A stretch of DNA of 19,167 nt from Archaeoglobaceae archaeon. GTDB lineage: Archaea > Halobacteriota > Archaeoglobi > Archaeoglobales > Archaeoglobaceae. Position 1 is the stretch's first letter. Every line of letters starts with the position of its first letter. Under the pieces are notes generated by a model, which saw only the letters and a program-made list of their open reading frames with translations, did not search any database and was not told the DNA's origin. This document shows, one piece after another, positions 14,046 to 19,167 of this stretch. The stretch is from contig JALWBF010000197.1 in assembly GCA_027016055.1 (NCBI GenBank), positions 1 through 19,167 on the forward strand. The letters run 5' to 3'. The position numbers were made by a program, and so were the translations under genes.

Positions 14046-14684
14046 ATGAGGGTTGGGATAGTGCTGAACGATGAGACAAGGGAGATCTTTGCCAAAACAA
14101 TTTCAAGGTTCTTCGATATTTACGTTTATCGATTGCCCGATTACTTGCCTCCGGTTTTGGATGAAGGTTTCGATTTTCCGGATGAGTTGTTTGAGACGGA
14201 CATAATCCTAAGCTACGCCTTTCATCCGGATATCAATCTCGAGCTGATTGGAAGGGCTGAGGATGCAGGAGTTAAAATCGTTCTGATAGCTGGAAAGTTC
14301 GGGTTTCTGAGAAAAAGATCGAGGAAGATTAGGGTTATAGTTGAGGATGTATGCTGTTCCACCCTCGTTAAGGGTTGCGAGTTCTTCGAGAAGTTCGGAA
14401 TTCCGGAGTTCGAAGTTAGCATCGATTCCGGCAGGCTTGAGGATGTGAAGGTAATCAGGTCAGCACTATGCGGGGCGACGTTTTTCGTTGCGGATAAATT
14501 GAGAGGCGTGCGCATAGAAGAGGCTCCGACGAAGGCTGGCTACTTCACTCAGATATATCCCTGCTTAGCTTCCCGCGGTTTGAGGGGGGGAATACATAAG
14601 GCTGGTATGATCCATAAACTTGCGATAGAGAGGGCTATAAGGAGAGCGATAGGTGAAGATAAGCCAAACTCAGAAGTATCGTGA
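14046..14684 (+). CDS. DUF166 family protein
   Basis: A 212-aa archaeal protein that I assign to the DUF166 family from the overall layout: an N-terminal beta-alpha unit (RVGIVLNDETREIFAKTIS), a DIILSYAFHPDINLELI segment, VEDVCCSTLVKGCEFFEKFG with C103, C104 and C111, SALCGATFFVADKLRG (C142), and EAPTKAGYFTQIYPCLASRGLRGGIHKAGMI (C173). The conserved cysteines suggest a catalytic or cluster-binding role; the family has been described as distantly related to thymidylate synthase, but its reaction is not known to me. A TATA-like CATTAAATC about 27 bases upstream predicts a leaderless message. It overlaps the convergent UbiA gene by 50 bases. Confidence 0.72.
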   Translation: MRVGIVLNDETREIFAKTISRFFDIYVYRLPDYLPPVLDEGFDFPDELFETDIILSYAFHPDINLELIGRAEDAGVKIVLIAGKFGFLRKRSRKIRVIVEDVCCSTLVKGCEFFEKFGIPEFEVSIDSGRLEDVKVIRSALCGATFFVADKLRGVRIEEAPTKAGYFTQIYPCLASRGLRGGIHKAGMIHKLAIERAIRRAIGEDKPNSEVS

Positions 14685-15516
14685 ATAAGAGAACTGCACT
14701 TATCATGGCGTTTGCGTAAAAGAAGGCTATCTGTATGTTTTTCTCATCGAACCTGTCCTTAACTATGTAGTGCTCGTAGAATAGCAGTATTGCTATGATG
14801 ATCAGACCGGGAATCGTCGCTCCTCCGATTAGTCTTAAGAGGGACAATGTGATTAAGGCGAAGAATATTACGTGATTTAAAGCGGAAAGAGCGAGTGCGA
14901 ATCTAGCTCCGAAGTGTGCTCCTATCGAATGCAACCCCATCCTTCTGTCGAACTCTAGATCCTGAAGTCCGTATATCATGTCGAATCCGGCGACCCAGAA
15001 CATGACACCTATGCTGAGCAGAATTATCGGCCAATCGTTCGGAGTTATTGAATCCGTCACAGCAATCCATCCGCCCAAAGGTGCAAGAGCTAAGTTCAAT
15101 CCCAAGACGTAGTGGCATAGGCATGTCCAACGTTTGAGGTATGGATAGATGTAAGATATCATAGGAGGAATCGGAGAGAGCTTGAACGCCAAGTCGTTGA
15201 TCAAATAAGCCGAAATGAAATATACGGCTAAGCCAACTGCGACTATAGCGTAAGCTTCCCTGAGCGAAATCAATCCCGCCGGCAAATGCCTGTTTGCCGT
15301 TCTGGGATTTAAGGCATCTATCTCTCTATCGATTATTCTGTTTAGGGACATAGATGCAGTTCTCAAGCCGGTGAAGGCTAAGAGGATGAGGACAAACAAT
15401 CTGAAGCCGAACCAGCCCTTGGATGCCAAAAACGCTCCGGCATAGGCGAAAGGCAAGGCGAAGAGGGTATGTTCGATCTTTATAAAATCGGCATACATCT
15501 TAAGCTTTCGGATCAT
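14635..15516 (-). CDS. ubiA: UbiA-family polyprenyltransferase (probable menaquinone pathway)
   Basis: A 293-aa membrane enzyme with about eight or nine helices. Both Mg-diphosphate motifs are intact: N59-x3-D63-x3-D67 (NRIIDREID) and D179-x6-D186-x3-D190 (DMIYGLQDLEFD), as in 4-hydroxybenzoate polyprenyltransferases and the MqnP enzyme of the futalosine menaquinone route. Archaeoglobales contain menaquinone, so MqnP is the likely function, but the exact aromatic substrate cannot be read here. Eighteen bases separate it from the HAD phosphatase gene upstream, so they probably form one operon. The 3' end runs 50 bases into the convergent DUF166 gene. Confidence 0.87.
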   Translation of the reverse strand: MIRKLKMYADFIKIEHTLFALPFAYAGAFLASKGWFGFRLFVLILLAFTGLRTASMSLNRIIDREIDALNPRTANRHLPAGLISLREAYAIVAVGLAVYFISAYLINDLAFKLSPIPPMISYIYPYLKRWTCLCHYVLGLNLALAPLGGWIAVTDSITPNDWPIILLSIGVMFWVAGFDMIYGLQDLEFDRRMGLHSIGAHFGARFALALSALNHVIFFALITLSLLRLIGGATIPGLIIIAILLFYEHYIVKDRFDEKNIQIAFFYANAMISAVLLFTILLSLAYLHLSLSL

Positions 15517-15534
15517 GTTTTAAGAGTAACGCCC

Positions 15535-16116
15535 TCATCTTAAGAGCTTTTCAATTTCCTTCAGGCTTTTTAGAACGTAATCTGCTAAGTGTATGAATTC
15601 CCTGTTTCTATCATTCAGAAGTAGCGCCGTCTTGGTTCCGGCCCTTCTTCCGGCTATCAAATCAAACTTGTAGTCCCCGATAACTACTGCCGTATTTGGC
15701 TTAGATCTTGCAATCTTTAACGCTAATAAAATCGGTTCCGGCGAAGGCTTAGGCTTTGCATCTTCCCTCGTAATCACGAAATCAACATCGAGACCGAACC
15801 TATTCATAACTATCTCGACGCTCTCCCTACAGTTCCTCGTCACGATACCCTTTTTCAAGCCGAGATCATCAAGCAATCTCAGCGCTTCCCTGGCGTAGGG
15901 CATAAGCTTAGCGGTCGATGCGGCTTTCACCTCGAAATCCTTCAAAATCTCAAGCTTTTCCCTCCTTTCATCTTCATTAAGCTTAAGAATTGCTTCGAGG
16001 ATGTATCTATCCCTAACGCCAACGGCCCTTCTAATTTCATCAAAATCCAGATTCAGTTCGATGAGGGTTCCATCCAAATCGAAAATGAAGGTGTCAGGAG
16101 ACGTAGCTCTCGTCAT
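15535..16116 (-). CDS. HAD-family hydrolase (phosphoglycolate-phosphatase-like)
   Basis: A soluble phosphatase of 193 aa. HAD motifs in order: I DLDGTL (D13, D15), II VTRN (Thr about residue 93), III lysine in AKPKPSPEP, and IV GDYKFDLIAGRRAG. The small helical cap between motifs I and II, and length, fit the phosphoglycolate phosphatase/Gph-like group; the true substrate is open. A TTG at 16122 is a possible earlier start; the ATG at 16116 is preferred and overlaps the upstream acidic-protein gene by 23 bases. Co-transcribed with the UbiA gene downstream. Confidence 0.83.
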   Translation of the reverse strand: MTRATSPDTFIFDLDGTLIELNLDFDEIRRAVGVRDRYILEAILKLNEDERREKLEILKDFEVKAASTAKLMPYAREALRLLDDLGLKKGIVTRNCRESVEIVMNRFGLDVDFVITREDAKPKPSPEPILLALKIARSKPNTAVVIGDYKFDLIAGRRAGTKTALLLNDRNREFIHLADYVLKSLKEIEKLLR

Positions 16117-16366
16117 CTTCAAATCCCAAGGATATATCTTGAAGCATCTTGGATGCCAAGCCCAAAAGGAGTCTGTCGTCTCCTATGATTTCTTTAATGA
16201 GCATGAGCGATGCAGCTTCCTTCAATTCGTAACTCTTAAGTTCATCCAGCAACCTGATCAGCTTGTTCGCAAGCTTATAGATCTCGGCTAACTTAACTTC
16301 GTCTTCCGTATCTATCTCATCTTCTTCCTCTTCATCGATGAAGAAAATGTCCTCAATGTCTTCCAT
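16094..16366 (-). CDS. Small acidic helical protein of unknown function
   Basis: A 90-aa protein with a strongly acidic start (MEDIEDIFFIDEEEEDEID) and an acidic end (GFEDDESYVS) around a helical centre (LAEIYKLANKLIRLLDELKSYELKEAASLMLIKEII). Not recognised. It heads an operon with the HAD phosphatase (23-base overlap) and UbiA genes. A TATA-like element at 16387-16396 is centred about 25 bases before the ATG, predicting a leaderless mRNA. The charged ends and central helices suggest a protein-protein adaptor; that is a guess from composition. Confidence 0.7.
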   Translation of the reverse strand: MEDIEDIFFIDEEEEDEIDTEDEVKLAEIYKLANKLIRLLDELKSYELKEAASLMLIKEIIGDDRLLLGLASKMLQDISLGFEDDESYVS

Positions 16367-16386
16367 ACTCTGACCGATGACTGATG

Positions 16387-16396
16387 TATAATTTAA
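16387..16396 (-). promoter_or_regulatory. TATA box of the acidic protein/HAD/UbiA operon
   Basis: TTAAATTATA on the minus strand, about 25 bases before the ATG at 16366; consistent with a leaderless transcript. Confidence 0.5.
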
Positions 16397-16421
16397 GTCT
16401 TTTGGTGTTTCAAGGAAAAAG

Positions 16422-16430
16422 TTTTAATTT
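16422..16430 (+). promoter_or_regulatory. TATA box (box A) of tRNA-Thr
   Basis: TTTTAATTT centred about 28 bases before the first base of the tRNA, the normal archaeal box A position. Confidence 0.55.
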
Positions 16431-16453
16431 CGAGTTTACTCTATAACTACCAA

Positions 16454-16526
16454 GCCACGGTAGCTCAGCTGGTAGAGCGTTGCCTTGGTAAGGCAAAGGT
16501 CGCGGGTTCAAATCCCGCCCGTGGCT
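16454..16526 (+). tRNA. tRNA-Thr (anticodon GGT)
   Basis: A complete 73-base cloverleaf. Acceptor arms GCCACGG and CCGTGGC pair in all seven positions. D arm GCTC/GAGC; anticodon stem TTGCC/GGCAA closes the loop TTGGTAA, anticodon GGT (reads ACC, and ACT by wobble); T arm GCGGG/CCCGC with loop TTCAAAT. The discriminator base is T (U73), typical of archaeal threonine tRNAs. CCA is not encoded directly after it (TTCCA follows with one extra base) and no intron is present. A T-rich stretch at about 16550-16565 may end transcription. Confidence 0.96.
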
Positions 16527-16795
16527 TCCATTATTTCCTAACTTCAAGTGTTCTAAGACTTTTATCTTGAAAAAAAGCTGGTATTGAGCTATTGCAAGAT
16601 TTTAGCTTTAGCTTAATAAATAATTTTATAATTTTATATATCTCATTGTAAATAAGAAGCTACGGCTAAATAAAGCTTTAAGTAGTTGTCAAAAGCTATT
16701 ACCACAAGCTTAAAGGTCATATTCATAATTTTTTAATTATAGAGAATTATTTTACTCAAATAAAAAATTAAAAAATTATAAAATATTATAATATT
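16527..16795. other. AT-rich gap between tRNA-Thr and the pilin gene
   Basis: About 270 bases with no convincing gene. The sequence is much richer in A+T than the operons around it and holds only the T-rich tail of the pilin transcript and short open frames (for example 27 codons, minus strand, 16643-16726) without a supported promoter or ribosome site. The tetramer AGCT recurs about nine times between 16570 and 16720 without a regular spacing. Confidence 0.5.
16762..16775 (-). terminator. Oligo-T terminator of the pilin gene
   Basis: T6-AA-T6 on the minus strand, about 20 bases after the pilin stop codon, with no clear hairpin, as in archaeal terminators. Confidence 0.5.
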
Positions 16796-17269
16796 TCACT
16801 CAGCATGTGCTATGAGAATTCCGTCAAATAAAATTTGGCCAGTTGGTTTATACTTTATAGTAATCTTTACTTGGCTATTGGGGTTAATATTTTGATGGTC
16901 TAGTGTTGTGCTATTACCACTTATTGTTAGTATAGTTCCTTGTAAAGTTATATCACAACCATTGTTTTGATGTCTTACTGTTACGGGGTGACCATTTTCA
17001 GGTAAAATTGTAATAGTTAAATCATCACCATGTTCATGGAGTACCCCAGCATCTGCTCCAGCAACCGTAAATGTTAATGTCCAGTTGTTCCCATCTGTAA
17101 GTAATTCTCCATTCGCCAGCTGAATATCCAACGGCTTTTTAGGAGGGTTAAATCCGCCCAAGAATCCCATGACGATCGCCGCAATAACTATCGTGGCGGC
17201 AACCATCAGTATAACGCCGATCACTGGTGATACAGCTTTCCTACACCTTAACAAATTAACCACCTTCAC
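16796..17269 (-). CDS. Archaeal type IV pilin (class III signal peptide)
   Basis: A 157-aa prepilin. The N-terminus RKAVSPVIGVILMVAATIVIAAIV is the conserved archaeal pilin segment: a short basic leader, probable cleavage by the prepilin peptidase after A12 before VSPVIG, then the hydrophobic helix that packs in the pilus core. The rest is a beta-rich globular head (residues 45-157) with several histidines and one cysteine. Start: GTG at 17269 fits a leaderless message from the TATA box at 17293-17301; a TTG six codons in, preceded by GAAGGTGG, is the alternative. Codons in the head are clearly more AT-rich than in the N-terminal segment and in surrounding genes. No pilus ATPase or membrane platform gene is nearby. 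Confidence 0.85.
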   Translation of the reverse strand: MKVVNLLRCRKAVSPVIGVILMVAATIVIAAIVMGFLGGFNPPKKPLDIQLANGELLTDGNNWTLTFTVAGADAGVLHEHGDDLTITILPENGHPVTVRHQNNGCDITLQGTILTISGNSTTLDHQNINPNSQVKITIKYKPTGQILFDGILIAHAE

Positions 17270-17292
17270 AATGCTCTTTTACTTGAAATAAA

Positions 17293-17301
17293 CTTTATAA
17301 A
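17293..17301 (-). promoter_or_regulatory. TATA box of the pilin gene
   Basis: TTTATAAAG on the minus strand, centred about 28 bases before the GTG at 17269. Confidence 0.55.
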
Positions 17302-17441
17302 ATTTTTCATTTTCATCATGATGAGTATAGTAATATTAACTTTATTTTATATTTAAAAATAAATGAACTGTATAAAAAATATATTTTAGTTATAAACTAA
17401 TTATAAATAGAACTTCAAAAATTAAAAAGACTTTGGTGAAT
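17302..17441. other. AT-rich spacer upstream of the pilin gene
   Basis: The gap between the pilin and serB genes is about 350 bases (17270-17620). Apart from the pilin TATA box, the possible small gene with its hairpin and the serB promoter, listed separately, this part is AT-rich sequence in which I see no gene, RNA or repeat. Confidence 0.4.
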
Positions 17442-17451
17442 TCACGTCTTT
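17426..17451 (-). terminator. Hairpin followed by T tract (possible terminator)
   Basis: AAAGAC (17426-17431) and GTCTTT (17446-17451) are exact inverted arms. Between them is the palindrome GTGAATTCAC (17436-17445) and a four-base bulge. On the minus strand the structure is followed by TTTTT-AA-TTTTT. It lies over the end of the possible 35-codon gene, as a terminator would. Confidence 0.4.
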
Positions 17452-17549
17452 GAAAATTTATCTAAAATCTTTTTTTTATCTAAAATAATTTTGGTAATTT
17501 TCCCTTCACTTACGATCTTCTTAGCAATCTTGGGCTTAAAGAACCACAT
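17442..17549 (-). CDS. Possible small basic protein (35 aa) or gene remnant
   Basis: A short open frame beginning MWFFKPKIAKKIV and ending ILDKFSKT, rich in lysine and isoleucine and able to form an amphipathic helix. The frame stays open upstream for about 16 further codons without a start codon (through KAYYLEIKQLI), so it may be the end of a decayed longer gene rather than a complete one. Support is limited: a hairpin with a T tract sits at its 3' end and the palindromic TATA element near serB lies about 49 bases upstream. No family is recognised and no clear ribosome site is seen. Confidence 0.3.
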   Translation of the reverse strand: MWFFKPKIAKKIVSEGKITKIILDKKKILDKFSKT

Positions 17550-17590
17550 TATTAATTGTTTAATTTCTAAGTAATAAGCTTTGCCGTTAA

Positions 17591-17605
17591 GATTTTAATA
17601 AAATC
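17591..17605. promoter_or_regulatory. Palindromic TATA element upstream of serB
   Basis: GATTTTAATAAAATC is an exact palindrome around one central base. Its centre lies 23 bases before the serB GTG, so it is the likely serB TATA box with a leaderless message. It could also direct transcription to the left, toward the small open frame at 17442-17549. Confidence 0.55.
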
Positions 17606-17620
17606 GATAGAAATTGCAAT

Positions 17621-18790
17621 GTGAAACTTATCGCAATATCCGTTTACGGCTTGGATAAACCGGGAATAATATACGGAATATCGAAGGTATTGGCCGATAA
17701 CAACGTGAACATAGTTGATATAGAGCAGAACGTCCTTCAGGGCTTGTTTGTCATGTTTATTATAGGTGATGTCGAAAAATGTGCGGTTCCTATTGATGAT
17801 CTAAAAAGACAGCTCGAGGAGACCGGAAAGAATTTGGGTGTTCACGTTCATCTGACTCCCTTCGTTAAGCCGAGGCAGAAGGAGAAAAATCTTTATGTTA
17901 TAACCGTTTTGGGCAAGGATAGAGTCGGCATAGTTAGGGATATAACTAAAATCCTACTTGAACACAAAGTAAACATCGAGAAAACAACGCTTACCGCAAG
18001 GGACAGGCTTATCTCGATAGAATTCGTAGTGGACATCGGTAACGCTAATCCGAATGAGATTAAGAAACAGCTAAAAGAGGAGGTCGAAAGCTACGGCTTG
18101 GACATAGTTATTCAGCCGTATTCGATATTTAAGCGGGAAAAGCGATTAATAGTATTTGACATGGATTCCACGATAGTGGATGCGGAGATAATAGACGAAC
18201 TCGCCAAGGCTGCGGGTGTTGAGAGGGAAGTGAGGGAGATTACGAGGAAGGCTATGGAGGGTAAGCTGGATTACAAGCAGGCTTTGATCGAGCGTGTCAA
18301 ATTGCTAAAAGGATTACCGGTGGAAGTTCTTGAGAAGATCTACAACCAGATCGAACTTACGGAGGGTGCGAAGGAGTTGATTCAAGCTTTGAAGAGAGCT
18401 GGGTATAAAATTGCTTTAGTCAGCGGTGGCTTTACTTACTTCACTGAGAAGCTAAAAAAGGAGTTGGGCTTGGACTACGCTTTCGGTAACGAATTGGAAA
18501 TAAAAGACGGGAAGCTAACGGGAAGGCTTAAAGGCAGAATTATAGATGCGGAAGAGAAAGCCCGAATAATCGAAGAGCTTGCAAGGAAGGAGGGAATAAG
18601 CAAGGAAAACATTGTTGCAGTGGGAGATGGGGCGAACGACAGGATAATGATCGAAAATGCCGGCTTGGGTATAGCGTTCAATGCTAAAAAGGTTCTGAAG
18701 GAGGTGGCGGACGGAACCCTGTCAAAGGAGAACCTAATCGGATTGGCGAGCATACTAAAACTGCCCGAAGAATTTAAGAAGAGAGTTTAA
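17621..18790 (+). CDS. serB: Phosphoserine phosphatase SerB with two N-terminal ACT domains
   Basis: The last step of serine synthesis: phosphoserine to serine plus phosphate. Two ACT domains come first, with typical loops YGLDKPGII (residues 9-17) and GKDRVGIV (98-105), probable amino-acid sensing modules. The HAD phosphatase domain follows: motif I DMDSTIVDAE (nucleophile D180, D182), motif II SGGFTYF (S268), motif III lysine region, and motif IV GDGANDRIMI (D336, D340), with the SerB-typical helix KAMEGKLDYKQAL (210-222). At 389 aa the two-ACT version is longer than simple SerB. GTG at 17621 begins exactly at the first ACT strand. It ends eight bases before the stop of the convergent gene. 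Confidence 0.94.
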   Translation: MKLIAISVYGLDKPGIIYGISKVLADNNVNIVDIEQNVLQGLFVMFIIGDVEKCAVPIDDLKRQLEETGKNLGVHVHLTPFVKPRQKEKNLYVITVLGKDRVGIVRDITKILLEHKVNIEKTTLTARDRLISIEFVVDIGNANPNEIKKQLKEEVESYGLDIVIQPYSIFKREKRLIVFDMDSTIVDAEIIDELAKAAGVEREVREITRKAMEGKLDYKQALIERVKLLKGLPVEVLEKIYNQIELTEGAKELIQALKRAGYKIALVSGGFTYFTEKLKKELGLDYAFGNELEIKDGKLTGRLKGRIIDAEEKARIIEELARKEGISKENIVAVGDGANDRIMIENAGLGIAFNAKKVLKEVADGTLSKENLIGLASILKLPEEFKKRV

Positions 18791-18798
18791 TATAAAAT

Positions 18799-19167
18799 TT
18801 ACATTTGATCGTAAGCTAACGTTGTTGGTAAAACTAACTCGATATCTTCGAATCCGGCCCTCCTCACGAGCGTTGCAAGGACATCTTTGGAGTTCTTGAA
18901 GTTCATTCTCCTGTTAAAAACGATGACACCCGTTTTTCCGCCGAAGAGATCGAAGCCCCTAACGCTCGCCTTAAAAACAGCTATATCGTTTTTTATCAAT
19001 AAAGATGCGAAGTGCATCTCTTCAAGCATGGAAGGCTTTGCTATCATTGCGTTGTCCGTTCCGAGCAGCCATCCGTCGTATTCCGCTAAAATCCTGTAAT
19101 TCCTCAAATTAAGAAGTCCGAAAAAGGCGTTTGAGCGGATGCAGGAGACTATGGGTATTCCTTCATC
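18799..19167 (-). CDS. Unidentified protein, C-terminal part (runs off right edge)
   Basis: The frame is open from the right edge to the stop at 18799, giving at least 122 residues with no N-terminus in the window; a TTG at 19107 is not needed as a start, because the frame continues upstream. The visible part is a soluble alpha/beta protein with segments such as EGIPIVSCIRSNAFFGLLN, EYDGWLLGTDNAMIAKPSM, VRGFDLFGGKTGVIVFNRR and FEDIELVLPTT. I do not recognise the family. Gly-rich turns and alternating strands suggest an enzyme or nucleotide-binding fold, but no catalytic motif is certain. Confidence 0.7.
   Translation of the reverse strand, partial: DEGIPIVSCIRSNAFFGLLNLRNYRILAEYDGWLLGTDNAMIAKPSMLEEMHFASLLIKNDIAVFKASVRGFDLFGGKTGVIVFNRRMNFKNSKDVLATLVRRAGFEDIELVLPTTLAYDQM

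Noticed and set aside
16570..16720. Cluster of AGCT tetramers in the AT-rich gap, as a repeat array or binding sites
   Set aside because: Spacing is irregular and flanking bases differ; no longer unit repeats.
16643..16726. 27-codon frame on the minus strand in the AT-rich gap
   Set aside because: No ribosome site, no clear TATA box at the right distance and no family resemblance; frames of this length are expected by chance.
16490..17620. Integrated element with an attachment-site copy of the tRNA-Thr 3' end
   Set aside because: I looked for a second copy of the T-arm/acceptor sequence downstream and found none in the window; no integrase gene is present.
1..19167. CRISPR arrays, insertion sequences, rRNA genes or a replication origin
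   Set aside because: No regularly spaced repeats, transposase genes, terminal inverted repeats, rRNA sequence or origin-type repeats were seen on either strand.

Overview
The window looks like part of an archaeal chromosome, most likely from the Archaeoglobales (Archaeoglobus, Geoglobus or Ferroglobus type). Evidence: a 245-aa archaeal PCNA in an operon with the Fe-S large subunit of DNA primase, a four-subunit pyruvate:ferredoxin oxidoreductase in gamma-delta-alpha-beta order, DUF371- and DUF166-type archaeal proteins, KaiC/RecA-like ATPases, a UbiA-family quinone prenyltransferase, a type IV pilin with an archaeal N-terminus, and TATA boxes placed about 25 bases before start codons (leaderless or short-leader transcripts). 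The genus is inferred from overall resemblance, not from a search.

Layout. 1-1610: a branched-chain amino-acid ABC transporter. The substrate-binding protein runs off the left edge; livG and livF diverge from it across one palindromic TATA element. 1605-3182 (minus): a compact four-gene cluster with two paralogous one-helix peptides that both begin MCAPVS, a radical SAM enzyme with C-terminal cysteines, and a six-helix membrane protein. This is the best candidate for an undescribed system. 3377-4726 (minus): a membrane-anchored TPR protein. 4836-7786 (minus): porGDAB. 7922-9415 (minus): an EamA/DMT transporter and an unidentified membrane protein. 9457-10371: a cysteine-rich protein and a DUF371 protein, overlapping tail to tail. 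10486-11835: two KaiC-like genes in tandem, the second having lost its Walker A motif. 11836-13937 (minus): priL, pcn and a small winged-helix protein. 14046-16366: a DUF166 protein (plus) facing a minus operon of an acidic small protein, a HAD phosphatase and UbiA. 16454-16526: tRNA-Thr(GGT). 16527-17620: an AT-rich stretch with a type IV pilin gene and a possible 35-codon gene. 17621-18790: serB with two ACT domains. 18799-19167: an unidentified gene running off the right edge.

The parts with clear functions are core metabolism (pyruvate oxidation, serine synthesis, quinone prenylation, amino-acid uptake) and replication (PCNA, primase). Genes are packed tightly. Five convergent pairs abut or overlap at their 3' ends, leaving almost no room for terminators, so antisense read-through is likely. 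Several divergent or leaderless promoters are built on near-symmetrical TATA elements.
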